The notes below the pieces were generated by a model, which was not told the DNA's origin, ran no database searches, and saw nothing but the letters and a program-made list of their open reading frames with translations. 17,973 bases of DNA. It comes from Phoenicibacter congonensis (GTDB lineage Bacteria; Actinomycetota; Coriobacteriia; Coriobacteriales; Eggerthellaceae). Made by a program: the position numbers and the translations under genes. Below, piece after piece: positions 1-7,397 of this stretch (positions are counted from its first letter, which is position 1; every line of letters begins with the position of its first letter). The stretch is from the NCBI GenBank assembly GCA_030530045.1, contig JAUMVS010000019.1, forward strand, positions 1 to 17,973, read 5' to 3'.

Positions 1-771
1 TTTGGCAGGAACAATTTTTGCGAAAGCTTCAGCTTTTTCAGGATGCTCAGCCAAAAGCTTCTCGAATGATTCGTATTCATCGCTCACACAGAAAACCTTT
101 GCTCCCGATTTTACGGAAGAGTTCTCATTATCAATTCTGTAGTGGAGAAGGGCACGTCTTGTGAGAGCTACACGGTCGGCAAGTGTCAGTGCCTTCAACA
201 TAAAGCCAGTGTCTTGGTAGGAAGCGCCTGGAGTTTCAAGGAAGCTGATGTTGTTTTCGTCGATGAAACTTTTTCTGTAAAGACCTGTCCAAATTGCTGG
301 GCTGCCACGAAGAATGTCGGTGTAGTTAGAAGGGTCAAACGCTTTCCAATAGGGCGCATTGGCAAGGTCGGTCACATTGATGATGTTTGTGAGCTCGCCG
401 CCCTTCATGGTCCAATAATTGGAACGAACGACGTCGGCGTCGGTCTTCTTAGCAAGTGAGTAAAGGTGCTCGAACATGTTCACGCTTGCGATGTCGTCAG
501 ACTCAACGATGCCGACATATTCGCCGCTAGCTTTATTAAAGCCAATATTCATTGAGTTGCCGTAACCGGCGTTTGGCTTGCTGATTACCTTGAAGCGGAA
601 GTCGGCTTCTTCGTAGGTCTTAGCGATTTCGAGAGAGTCATCGGTCGAACCGTCGTTGATGATGAGAACCTCGATGTCTTTTAGAGTTTGATTTTTGAGA
701 GAATCCAAGCAAGGCTTGAGGTATTTCTCTACGTTATAAACTGGCACTACTACTGATACCTTAGGAGCCAT
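1..771 (-). CDS. Family 2 glycosyltransferase, partial (C-terminus beyond left edge)
   Basis: The frame is open from an ATG at 771 down to base 1 with no stop, giving 257 residues of an incomplete protein. The start has a modest ribosome site (AAGGCGG on the minus strand, about 5 bases upstream). The first ~110 residues are a GT-A fold of the GT2 family (PF00535): the opening strand is VSVVVPVYNVEKYL, then IINDGSTDDS near residues 38-46 (nucleotide binding), and the metal-binding acidic cluster VESDD at about 89-93. Such enzymes transfer a sugar from a nucleotide donor in the cytoplasm, usually onto a lipid-linked glycan. It is divergent from glf, and the other glycosyltransferases in the window suggest a wall-polysaccharide role; donor and acceptor cannot be told. 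The opening motif resembles that of the C-terminal domain of the 7398-9821 gene. Confidence 0.93.
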   Translation of the reverse strand, partial: MAPKVSVVVPVYNVEKYLKPCLDSLKNQTLKDIEVLIINDGSTDDSLEIAKTYEEADFRFKVISKPNAGYGNSMNIGFNKASGEYVGIVESDDIASVNMFEHLYSLAKKTDADVVRSNYWTMKGGELTNIINVTDLANAPYWKAFDPSNYTDILRGSPAIWTGLYRKSFIDENNISFLETPGASYQDTGFMLKALTLADRVALTRRALLHYRIDNENSSVKSGAKVFCVSDEYESFEKLLAEHPEKAEAFAKIVPAK

Positions 772-895
772 TAAAACCGCCTTCGTTTTTTTATGTTTTT
801 TGCGAAACTCAATTATAAAATAAGTTTGTTGAAGATGAAAAATGGGCTAGTTTGATAAACCTGCTGGCTGTTTAGTGCAATATTTAGGAGCGCAC

Positions 896-1996
896 GTGCT
901 AAATCATTATGACTACGGAATTGTTGGAGCAGGCCTGTTTGGCTCAATCGTTGCCTATGAGGCGAAAAAACGCGGAAAGAGCGTTCTTGTTATCGACAGG
1001 CGCGACCACATCGGCGGCAACTGCTACACAAAAAGCTGGTCTGACATCAACGTGCACGTTTATGGCGCTCACATTTTTAGAACTGCCGACAAATCAATTT
1101 GGGATTACATGCTGCAGTTCTGTGAGTTTAATCACTTTGTAAATTCTCCTGTTGCTAATTATCACGGTGAGCTTTACAACCTGCCGTTTAACATGAACAC
1201 TTTTTATCAGCTTTGGGGTGCAAAAACTCCTGCCGAGGCTAAACAATGCATTGAGCAGCAAAAAGTTCCTTGTGAGAATCCAAAGAATCTTGAGGAGCAC
1301 ATTCTGTCGCTTGCTGGCAAAGACATTTATGAGAAGCTCGTGAAAGGCTACACCGAGAAGCAGTGGGGGAAGAAGTGCTGTGAGCTGCCTCCTTCAATCA
1401 TGCGTCGCATCCCTTTCCGTTTCCGCTTTGATAATAACTACTTTGTTGACCCGTTGCAGGGAATTCCTAAGGGTGGCTACACTCCAATCTTTGAGAAAAT
1501 GCTTGCCGATTGCGACGTCAAGCTGAACTGCGATTTTTTTGACTGCAAAGAAGAGTTTATGAATGCCTGCGACAAGGTTATTTTCACCGGCACAATCGAC
1601 TCGTTCTACGATTTCAAATTCGGCGAACTCGAATACAGAAGCCTTCGCTTCGAGCACGAGGAGCTTGACTGCGACAACTATCAAGGCAACGCTGTCATGA
1701 ATTTCACCGATGCGGAAACTCCATACACTCGCTTGATTGAGCACAAACATTTTGAGTTCGGCGAGCAGCCAACGACTGTAATTTCTAGGGAATACTCTCA
1801 GAAGTGGGATTCAACCCTTGAGCCCTACTACCCAATGGAAGATGCCGACAACATCGCGAAATTCAATAAATACAAAGAATTCGCAGCTAATGAGACTAAA
1901 GTTCTCTTCGGCGGACGTCTTGGCGAATACAAGTACTACGACATGCAAGACACCATCAAATCGGCGCTTGCCTTCTCTGAAAAACTGCTTTCCTAA
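896..1996 (+). CDS. glf: UDP-galactopyranose mutase
   Basis: This flavoenzyme interconverts UDP-galactopyranose and UDP-galactofuranose in the cytoplasm, supplying Galf for surface glycans. The 366 residues match the usual family length (~367-390). Visible are the FAD Rossmann motif GAGLFG at residues 11-16 with the following IDRRDHIGGNCY, the family motifs YTEKQWGK and RIPFRFRFDNNYF, and the C-terminal GGRLGEYKYYDMQDTI block that closes over the flavin. A GTG at 875 would add seven residues, but AGGAG at 886-890 sits five bases before the GTG at 896, so 896 is preferred. It lies head-to-head with a GT2 gene and upstream of the autolysin pair; no clear terminator follows it, but a separate promoter is seen at 2030. 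The identification is firm; the glycan receiving Galf is unknown. Confidence 0.96.
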   Translation: MLNHYDYGIVGAGLFGSIVAYEAKKRGKSVLVIDRRDHIGGNCYTKSWSDINVHVYGAHIFRTADKSIWDYMLQFCEFNHFVNSPVANYHGELYNLPFNMNTFYQLWGAKTPAEAKQCIEQQKVPCENPKNLEEHILSLAGKDIYEKLVKGYTEKQWGKKCCELPPSIMRRIPFRFRFDNNYFVDPLQGIPKGGYTPIFEKMLADCDVKLNCDFFDCKEEFMNACDKVIFTGTIDSFYDFKFGELEYRSLRFEHEELDCDNYQGNAVMNFTDAETPYTRLIEHKHFEFGEQPTTVISREYSQKWDSTLEPYYPMEDADNIAKFNKYKEFAANETKVLFGGRLGEYKYYDMQDTIKSALAFSEKLLS

Positions 1997-2029
1997 AAAT
2001 GCTGCAAACGGCTTAGTCCTTGTCGTTGC

Positions 2030-2059
2030 TTGTTATCTTGTTCATGCAGCGGTTATAAT
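2030..2059 (+). promoter_or_regulatory. Sigma-A-type promoter for the autolysin pair
   Basis: A perfect TATAAT at 2054-2059 is preceded by TTGTTA at 2030-2035 (4 of 6 matches to TTGACA) with an 18-base spacer. Transcription would start near 2066, leaving a leader of about 130 bases before the GTG at 2195. Short imperfect inverted repeats occur in that leader (for example CGAGT/ACTCG at about 2140-2155), but I recognise no known riboswitch. This is a pattern match only. Confidence 0.6.
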
Positions 2060-2194
2060 TTTTTATCTTATGGTGCTGAGCTTCTGGTGGATTTATTCAG
2101 CTGATAATCGGCATTTTCGAGTTTGTGTTTAATCACTTCCGAGTGCTCTGACTCGCGCAGTGCATTTCGGATTCAAAGTTTGAAAGGGAGCCGA

Positions 2195-3940
2195 GTGAAA
2201 AAAGTTACAAGCGGAATTAGCCTTCTTCTCTCCTGCGCTTTGTGTTTGAGCGCACTTCCAGCGGCAGCGTTTGCAACGGTCGAAGATAACGCAACCGCTC
2301 TTTCCGATGAGGAGGCTTCGGCCTATCTTGAGCAGGGAAGCGACGCAACCGCTTCAGGCGATGAGGAAAGCGTTAGCCTAGCAAGCAGTTCTTCAGCGCA
2401 AAGCAAGAAAACTAACGATGTAATTTCATCATCAGTTGATGTTTACGCCTATTCTGGCAGCGACATGTTTGAGACAGCCGCGATGGAAGCAAAGGATGCC
2501 TACCCTTCAGGTTCAACTTCGGCAATCATTGCTGGTCCTGGCGGGGCTTGGGTTGACTCACTCGCTGCGGCAGGTTTGGCTTCTGCGAAAGGACCAATTC
2601 TTTTTGCAGGCGATGGTTATCTTCCCGATGCAACTTTAGATGCTCTGAACTCTCTTGAAGTTAAAAGTGTTGTGATTGTGGGCGGTGAAGCGGCTGTTTC
2701 TCCTGCCGTTGCAACTTCCCTTGAAAATAACGGAATCGCAGTTGAAACACGCCTTGCTGGAAGTGATTGCTTTGCAACGCAAATGGCAATTTTTAATTAC
2801 GGCGTTGAGAATAATGTTTGGTGCAGCGATTACGTCTTCGTTGCTACCTATTCCTATTTTGCTGACGCTCTTTCAGCATCGCCTATGGCCTACTCAGCAA
2901 AGGCTCCAATTTTCCTTGTTGATAAAGATGGAAACTTTAACGAAGAGCAAAAGAAGGTTCTTTTGGAGCAGACTAAAAAGGGCAATTTCAAAAACCCTGT
3001 TGCTTTTGGTGGCACCACTGTAGTTTCGGAAACGACCCTTGGTTTTCTTGACAGTATTGCGCTCTTTGCTGGCGGAAGTTCATCAGCTACTCGTCTTTCA
3101 GGAGACGACATGTTCGGCACCAGCTTGGCGGCTGCAAATTGGGCAGTTTCAACTCTTGGTTTCTCGTGGAATTCTCCATCGGTTGCAACTGGCTATTCAC
3201 CCTATGACTCTCTTGCAGGAGCAACTCTTGCTGGAACTTTGAAATCGCCACTTTTGCTTGCGGGCAACAGCAATTTCACCACAATTGACGCGGCTGCGAA
3301 CAACGCAAGCTCAATAAAAGAGCTGCGATTCCTCGGTGGCGAGGCTTGCATCACTATGCGTGAACGCATGGAAATTGCTGACAAAATTGGATTCCCATGG
3401 GCAGCAATTCCTGACTTCAAAGTCTACGTCGATGCTGGTCATGGCTGGAATGACACCAACAACGGTGCCTGGGCTTCAGGTGCTGTTGGTTGCGGTTACT
3501 ACGAAGCCGATTTGACGAAAGAGCTGGCTGACAAAGTTGCATTCATTCTCAAAGATGTCTACGGAGTAGACGTTTACTTGAACGATGACGGCGGTTGGTA
3601 TGCACTGCGTCACGCCGAGGCAATTTCGCAAGGCTGCGATGCTCTCGTGTCAATTCACTTTAATGCGGGTGGTGGCACTGGAACTGAGTCGCTCATCCAT
3701 GAATACAACGCCTCCTGGCTTTCACCGTCATGGCAGGATTCAATTCACACTAGTTTAATTGAAGGCACAGGCCTTCGTGACCGTGGCGAGAAGTCACAAG
3801 AAGTCGCAATTCTTGGTGGCTACTTGCCAGCAACATTGCTTGAAATTTGCTTTATCGATAACGAAGACGACATGAGTCAATATCAATCAAGAAAAGATTT
3901 CATTGCGCACAAAATCGCAGAAGGAATAGTTACGAGGTAA
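2195..3940 (+). CDS. Secreted CWB2-anchored N-acetylmuramoyl-L-alanine amidase
   Basis: An autolysin of 581 residues that should cut the amide bond between N-acetylmuramic acid and the stem peptide outside the cell. Residues 1-27 form a signal peptide (KK, hydrophobic core, cleavage after AFA). Three CWB2 repeats (PF04122) span about 83-405, each ending in a VGG/FGG/LGG-type turn. The C-terminal ~170 residues are an Amidase_3 domain (PF01520): zinc ligands H416 (in DAGHG), E437 (YYEAD) and H488 (SIHFNA), with catalytic E550 (LLEICF), so it looks active. The GTG at 2195 is chosen because AAGGGAG (2184-2190) lies just upstream and the signal peptide begins there; a TTG at 2123 would add 24 unlikely residues. 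The stop shares a base with the next gene's first ATG, so the two are probably one operon and translationally coupled. Confidence 0.94.
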   Translation: MKKVTSGISLLLSCALCLSALPAAAFATVEDNATALSDEEASAYLEQGSDATASGDEESVSLASSSSAQSKKTNDVISSSVDVYAYSGSDMFETAAMEAKDAYPSGSTSAIIAGPGGAWVDSLAAAGLASAKGPILFAGDGYLPDATLDALNSLEVKSVVIVGGEAAVSPAVATSLENNGIAVETRLAGSDCFATQMAIFNYGVENNVWCSDYVFVATYSYFADALSASPMAYSAKAPIFLVDKDGNFNEEQKKVLLEQTKKGNFKNPVAFGGTTVVSETTLGFLDSIALFAGGSSSATRLSGDDMFGTSLAAANWAVSTLGFSWNSPSVATGYSPYDSLAGATLAGTLKSPLLLAGNSNFTTIDAAANNASSIKELRFLGGEACITMRERMEIADKIGFPWAAIPDFKVYVDAGHGWNDTNNGAWASGAVGCGYYEADLTKELADKVAFILKDVYGVDVYLNDDGGWYALRHAEAISQGCDALVSIHFNAGGGTGTESLIHEYNASWLSPSWQDSIHTSLIEGTGLRDRGEKSQEVAILGGYLPATLLEICFIDNEDDMSQYQSRKDFIAHKIAEGIVTR

Positions 3941-6054
3941 TGACTATGAAAATGAAACACACTACAAATGCAAAACTAAAAAATGCGACAAGCGTTGTAC
4001 TTTCGCTTGCGCTCTGTGTTGGTTTTACTCCAATTTCTGCTTTTGCAGAAGAGGCTGAGAAAAGTGACACGGCTGACACTCACGTTCAACTCACCACTTC
4101 TGATGACGGGACTGCAGTCAATGAAGACTCTGCGGCTAATCAAAGCTCATCAACTGAAAGCGACGCCTTTAGTGCTTCACAATCCATTGATCAGCAGGGC
4201 GATTACATAGTTGAGCCAACCTCCGAAGAAATGGGTGAGGTGCTAGCGCAGCTTCCTGATAACGATTCTGATTCTGTTTCTTTGCAGGCCGACGAAAACC
4301 AGAAGGTTGTTACATTCTCGGGTCAAGACATGTTTGACACCGCTGCACTTGAGGCTAAATATGCCTATCCAAACGGCACATCCACAGCAATTCTTGCAGG
4401 TTCGGGCGGTTCTTGGGTTGATGCGCTTGCCGTTTCTTCTCTTGCGGCAGAAAAAGGTCCAATTCTTTTCTCCTATCAAAACTGGATACCAAATGAAACA
4501 ATTGATGCTCTGAAAGACCTTGGTGTTAAGAGCGTAATTGTTGTTGGAGGCACTGCTTGCATCTCTGATGAAGCGCTCACTGCTCTCACAAACATTGGCA
4601 TTACCGTGGAGCAAAGGTTGTGGGGTAACGATTGCTTCGGCACTCAGCTTGCAATCTATAACTACGGCAAAGCTAACAATATTTGGAATGACGACACAGT
4701 TTTTGTCGCATCGTCGGCGGGTTTTGGCGACGCTCTGTCAATTTCACCAGTTGCCTATTCGTTGAAAGCTCCAATTTTTTTGACCGACAAAGATGGCAAT
4801 CTTCCTACTGCCTCCAAAGAGGCACTCATTGCGGCAGCTATAGATGGTAAATTTTCCGAACCTGTAGCAATTGGCGGCTACACTGTTGTTTCTGAGAGAA
4901 CGATGGGTTTCCTCGAAGGAATTTCAATGTTTAATGGCGGTTCGGGAGCAACTCGTGTCGAGGGAAGTGATCAATATAAAACCTCGGTTGCTGTTGCTAA
5001 CTGGGCAGTTGCGAATAAGGGCTTCTCGAATCAGTCGCTAGCCTATTCGACAGGAACTTCGCCTTACGATGCTCTTGCTGGGTCAACCATTCAAGGAATC
5101 AGCAAGTCACCGTTGCTGCTTGTTGATGATAGCTTCAGAGATTCCGTTACATACACGTCTGACAATGCCGCCTCTGTCGAACAGGTTAAGTTCTTTGGAG
5201 GCACCGCTGCTGTTTCAAACAGCGTTAGAACTGCAATTATCTCTGCTGTCTTTGGTGTTGTAACTGAAGAGAGTGCGGGCATTTCGCTTTCAAAAATGAC
5301 AGACCTTGAATATGCAAAGAAGCCTTCGGTAGATGGGGATACAGCTTCTTGGAGCACATTGTATTCGTTGATCGGAGCTTCTTGCGACCTAAGTTCAGCA
5401 ACTTGCTATCAATTTGCGATTTTGAGCAACGGCTACTCTGGAAAAGTTTCTGCTAGTGATTTGAACAATTTCGTTGCCTCGACTGCTAAGGGAAAAGCAG
5501 GCAAATTAGCTGGCAGAGGACAAGCTTTTATCGACGCTGCAAACCAATATGGCGTAAATGAGGTCTACTTGTTGAGCCATGCAATTCTTGAGAGTGCATG
5601 GGGAACATCGACTCTTGCTAACGGCTGGACTTTTGATGAAGACGTTGTTGATGAAGACACAGGTGAAGTTATCTATTACCACGACGGCAAAACCTACTAC
5701 AACTTCTATGGAATTGGTGCCTATGATTCAAGCCCTCTTTCAGGAGGCAGACTGATGGCCTACAAGCAAGGCTGGGACACTCCTGAAAAGGCAATTCTCG
5801 GTGCGGCGAAATGGATTGCAGAAGGCAATGGTGGTTCAGGAAATTACTTCAACAACGAGTGGAATCAAAACACGCTTTATAAAATGAGATGGAACTATAA
5901 CCAGGCAGCCAGCACTGGCGATTGCTGGAAGCAGTATGCAACCGACGGGAAATGGGCCGAGAAAATTGCACGCGTGATGTATTCTTGTTACGTTTCTTGT
6001 GGGCTTGACGCATCATCTTCGGGTCTCACGTTCCTTGTTCCTGTTTATAGTTAA
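3940..6054 (+). CDS. Secreted CWB2-anchored endo-beta-N-acetylglucosaminidase (GH73-like)
   Basis: A 704-residue autolysin predicted to cleave the glycan backbone of peptidoglycan. The signal peptide ends after AFA at about residue 36 and is followed by a Ser/Asp/Thr-rich linker. Three CWB2 repeats occupy about 124-443 and closely resemble those of the preceding amidase. The C-terminal half is a glucosaminidase (PF01832/LYZ2) domain, about 518-700, with the catalytic glutamate E551 in HAILESAWGTS and the typical FYGIGA and KAILGAAKWI segments. The first ATG (3940) overlaps the amidase stop (TAATG); an ATG at 3946 has better spacing (8 bases) from ACGAGG at 3932-3937 and may be the real start, changing only two residues. 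Paired with the amidase, it would let the cell cut both peptide-glycan and glycan bonds with enzymes on the same anchor. Confidence 0.94.
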   Translation: MTMKMKHTTNAKLKNATSVVLSLALCVGFTPISAFAEEAEKSDTADTHVQLTTSDDGTAVNEDSAANQSSSTESDAFSASQSIDQQGDYIVEPTSEEMGEVLAQLPDNDSDSVSLQADENQKVVTFSGQDMFDTAALEAKYAYPNGTSTAILAGSGGSWVDALAVSSLAAEKGPILFSYQNWIPNETIDALKDLGVKSVIVVGGTACISDEALTALTNIGITVEQRLWGNDCFGTQLAIYNYGKANNIWNDDTVFVASSAGFGDALSISPVAYSLKAPIFLTDKDGNLPTASKEALIAAAIDGKFSEPVAIGGYTVVSERTMGFLEGISMFNGGSGATRVEGSDQYKTSVAVANWAVANKGFSNQSLAYSTGTSPYDALAGSTIQGISKSPLLLVDDSFRDSVTYTSDNAASVEQVKFFGGTAAVSNSVRTAIISAVFGVVTEESAGISLSKMTDLEYAKKPSVDGDTASWSTLYSLIGASCDLSSATCYQFAILSNGYSGKVSASDLNNFVASTAKGKAGKLAGRGQAFIDAANQYGVNEVYLLSHAILESAWGTSTLANGWTFDEDVVDEDTGEVIYYHDGKTYYNFYGIGAYDSSPLSGGRLMAYKQGWDTPEKAILGAAKWIAEGNGGSGNYFNNEWNQNTLYKMRWNYNQAASTGDCWKQYATDGKWAEKIARVMYSCYVSCGLDASSSGLTFLVPVYS

Positions 6055-6081
6055 CGAATAGCATTTAGAAATCAGGCGTTC

Positions 6082-7245
6082 ATGTTTAATAGAAAAAAGC
6101 ATCGTCTTGCAGTTGTTGTCCCGACATACCCGAGCGAAGAGAACATGTATCTCTGCGCTTTCGTGCATTCGCGCGTCAAGGCCTATCAACAAGCAGGAAT
6201 TAACGTGGAGGTGCTTTGTGTTTGGGACACCTATGAAGACCATAGCGAATATGAAATTGAGGGTGTTCATGTAACAAGGTTGCACACGACATCCCTTGAA
6301 CAGTATTTGTTTGAGGAAAAGTTTGATGTTTGTTTCTTGCATTTTTTTGATTTGCAGTTTGAAGCTGCTGTAACTTCTGAGCGCTTGAGCAATGTAAAAT
6401 TTTTCCTCTGGTCCCACAATCCTGAAACGAGATATTGGGACTGGCCGCTTTTTACCACACCCTATTTCTCAGCTCCTAGCGAGTTGACTCAAGCTCAAAA
6501 GGAAGAGTTTGAGAAGCGTGACATCGTTATTAAGAAGCTGAATGACCAAGAAAACGTCAACTGGGTTTTTGTCTCTCAGACATTGAAAGAAAGAAGCGAA
6601 GAGCTCATCGGAATCACTTTCGAACGAGGCATTGTGATTCCAAACTTGGTTGATGACAGGGTCTATCAATTTAAGAAAAGGCGGTTCAAGAACAGAAACA
6701 GCGTGATTATTGTTCGCAAGTTCGACAACGTTAACACTTATGCCCTTGACGTTGTTATGCAGGTGATTGTTGAGCTCAGTAAAAGAAAGGGCTTCAGAAA
6801 GCTGAACTTCGACATCTATGGGGCTGGGGTTATGTTTGATGAGCTAACAGCACCGGTTAAAGACTTTGAGAACGTTCATTTGCACGAGCACTTTTTGTCA
6901 CAAAATGAGCTTAAGCAAGCATACGAGCAACATGGCATCGGCCTGTTTGCAACTCGCTTCGACTCTCAAGGTGTGGCAATGTGCGAGGCAGCCTTGAGTG
7001 GCATGCCAGTTGTCAGCTCTCAAATCGATGCAGCTAATTACTTCTTGCCAAATGACATGGGCTTGCTATGCGAAGTGGAGAACCCAGTTGCCTATGCCGA
7101 TGTCATTGAAAAGCTGGTGAAAGACAGGAGATATTACAAACGCTGTGCAAAAGCATGTCATGAGAAAGTCAGGAGCATGTGTTCTCGAGAGCAAACTGTG
7201 AATAAAGAGATTGAGATAAATCGAAAGGCTGTTTCTGAGAAATAG
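6082..7245 (+). CDS. GT4-like (GT-B fold) glycosyltransferase
   Basis: A 387-residue cytoplasmic protein beginning LAVVVPTYPSEEN, with an N-terminal domain ending near residue 200 and a C-terminal nucleotide-sugar domain. The C-terminal half carries the family signature in altered form: FDSQGVAMCEAALSGMPVV, where the usual E-x7-E is D294-x7-E302. It starts 27 bases after the glucosaminidase stop with only a weak AGG-type ribosome site, so it may be the last gene of the autolysin operon. Two terminator hairpins follow. Donor and acceptor are unknown; a wall-polysaccharide role is inferred from the neighbours. Fold assignment is fairly sure, precise function is not. Confidence 0.87.
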   Translation: MFNRKKHRLAVVVPTYPSEENMYLCAFVHSRVKAYQQAGINVEVLCVWDTYEDHSEYEIEGVHVTRLHTTSLEQYLFEEKFDVCFLHFFDLQFEAAVTSERLSNVKFFLWSHNPETRYWDWPLFTTPYFSAPSELTQAQKEEFEKRDIVIKKLNDQENVNWVFVSQTLKERSEELIGITFERGIVIPNLVDDRVYQFKKRRFKNRNSVIIVRKFDNVNTYALDVVMQVIVELSKRKGFRKLNFDIYGAGVMFDELTAPVKDFENVHLHEHFLSQNELKQAYEQHGIGLFATRFDSQGVAMCEAALSGMPVVSSQIDAANYFLPNDMGLLCEVENPVAYADVIEKLVKDRRYYKRCAKACHEKVRSMCSREQTVNKEIEINRKAVSEK

Positions 7246-7320
7246 GCGCAGCCTTAATTGAAAATTCCTTAATGGCGACGTTCTTCTTTGGGCGCTTTTC
7301 GGCAATCACCACAAGATTAA

Positions 7321-7359
7321 AAATCGACCGCACAGTTTTAATTACTGAGCGGTCGATTT
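7321..7359. terminator. Long hairpin, likely bidirectional terminator between convergent genes
   Basis: AAATCGACCGC (7321-7331) is perfectly complementary to GCGGTCGATTT (7349-7359), and the loop holds a further CAGT/ACTG pairing (7333-7336 with 7344-7347) past one A-A mismatch. On the plus strand a T6 run follows at 7371-7376; on the minus strand the stem is followed by a T-rich stretch. It lies between the converging ends of the GT4-like gene and the two-domain glycosyltransferase. Confidence 0.75.
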
Positions 7360-7376
7360 CGTTTGATAGCTTTTTT

Positions 7377-7396
7377 AAAAACAGCTAGTCTAGCTG
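7377..7396 (-). terminator. Rho-independent terminator of the wecB operon
   Basis: Read on the minus strand, a perfect 6-bp stem with a 3-base loop (CAGCTA-GAC-TAGCTG, 7396-7382) starts directly after the TAG stop of the two-domain glycosyltransferase and is followed by five T (7381-7377). The stem is short, so the longer hairpin at 7321-7359 may act as a back-up. Confidence 0.6.
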
Positions 7397-7397
7397 G

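Noticed and set aside
142..459. Plus-strand reading frame of 105 residues
   Set aside because: It lies antisense inside the GT2 glycosyltransferase that is open from 771 to 1; its protein has no recognisable motif and low-quality composition.
875..895. Earlier GTG start for glf
   Set aside because: No ribosome site precedes it, whereas AGGAG is correctly spaced before GTG 896, which gives the usual family length.
2123..2194. 24-residue N-terminal extension of the amidase from a TTG
   Set aside because: It would put polar residues before a classical signal peptide; AAGGGAG precedes GTG 2195.
2066..2194. Riboswitch in the autolysin leader (for example a cyclic di-AMP type)
   Set aside because: Length would allow it, and such elements do precede wall hydrolases, but I could not find the conserved sequence blocks; only small imperfect hairpins are present.
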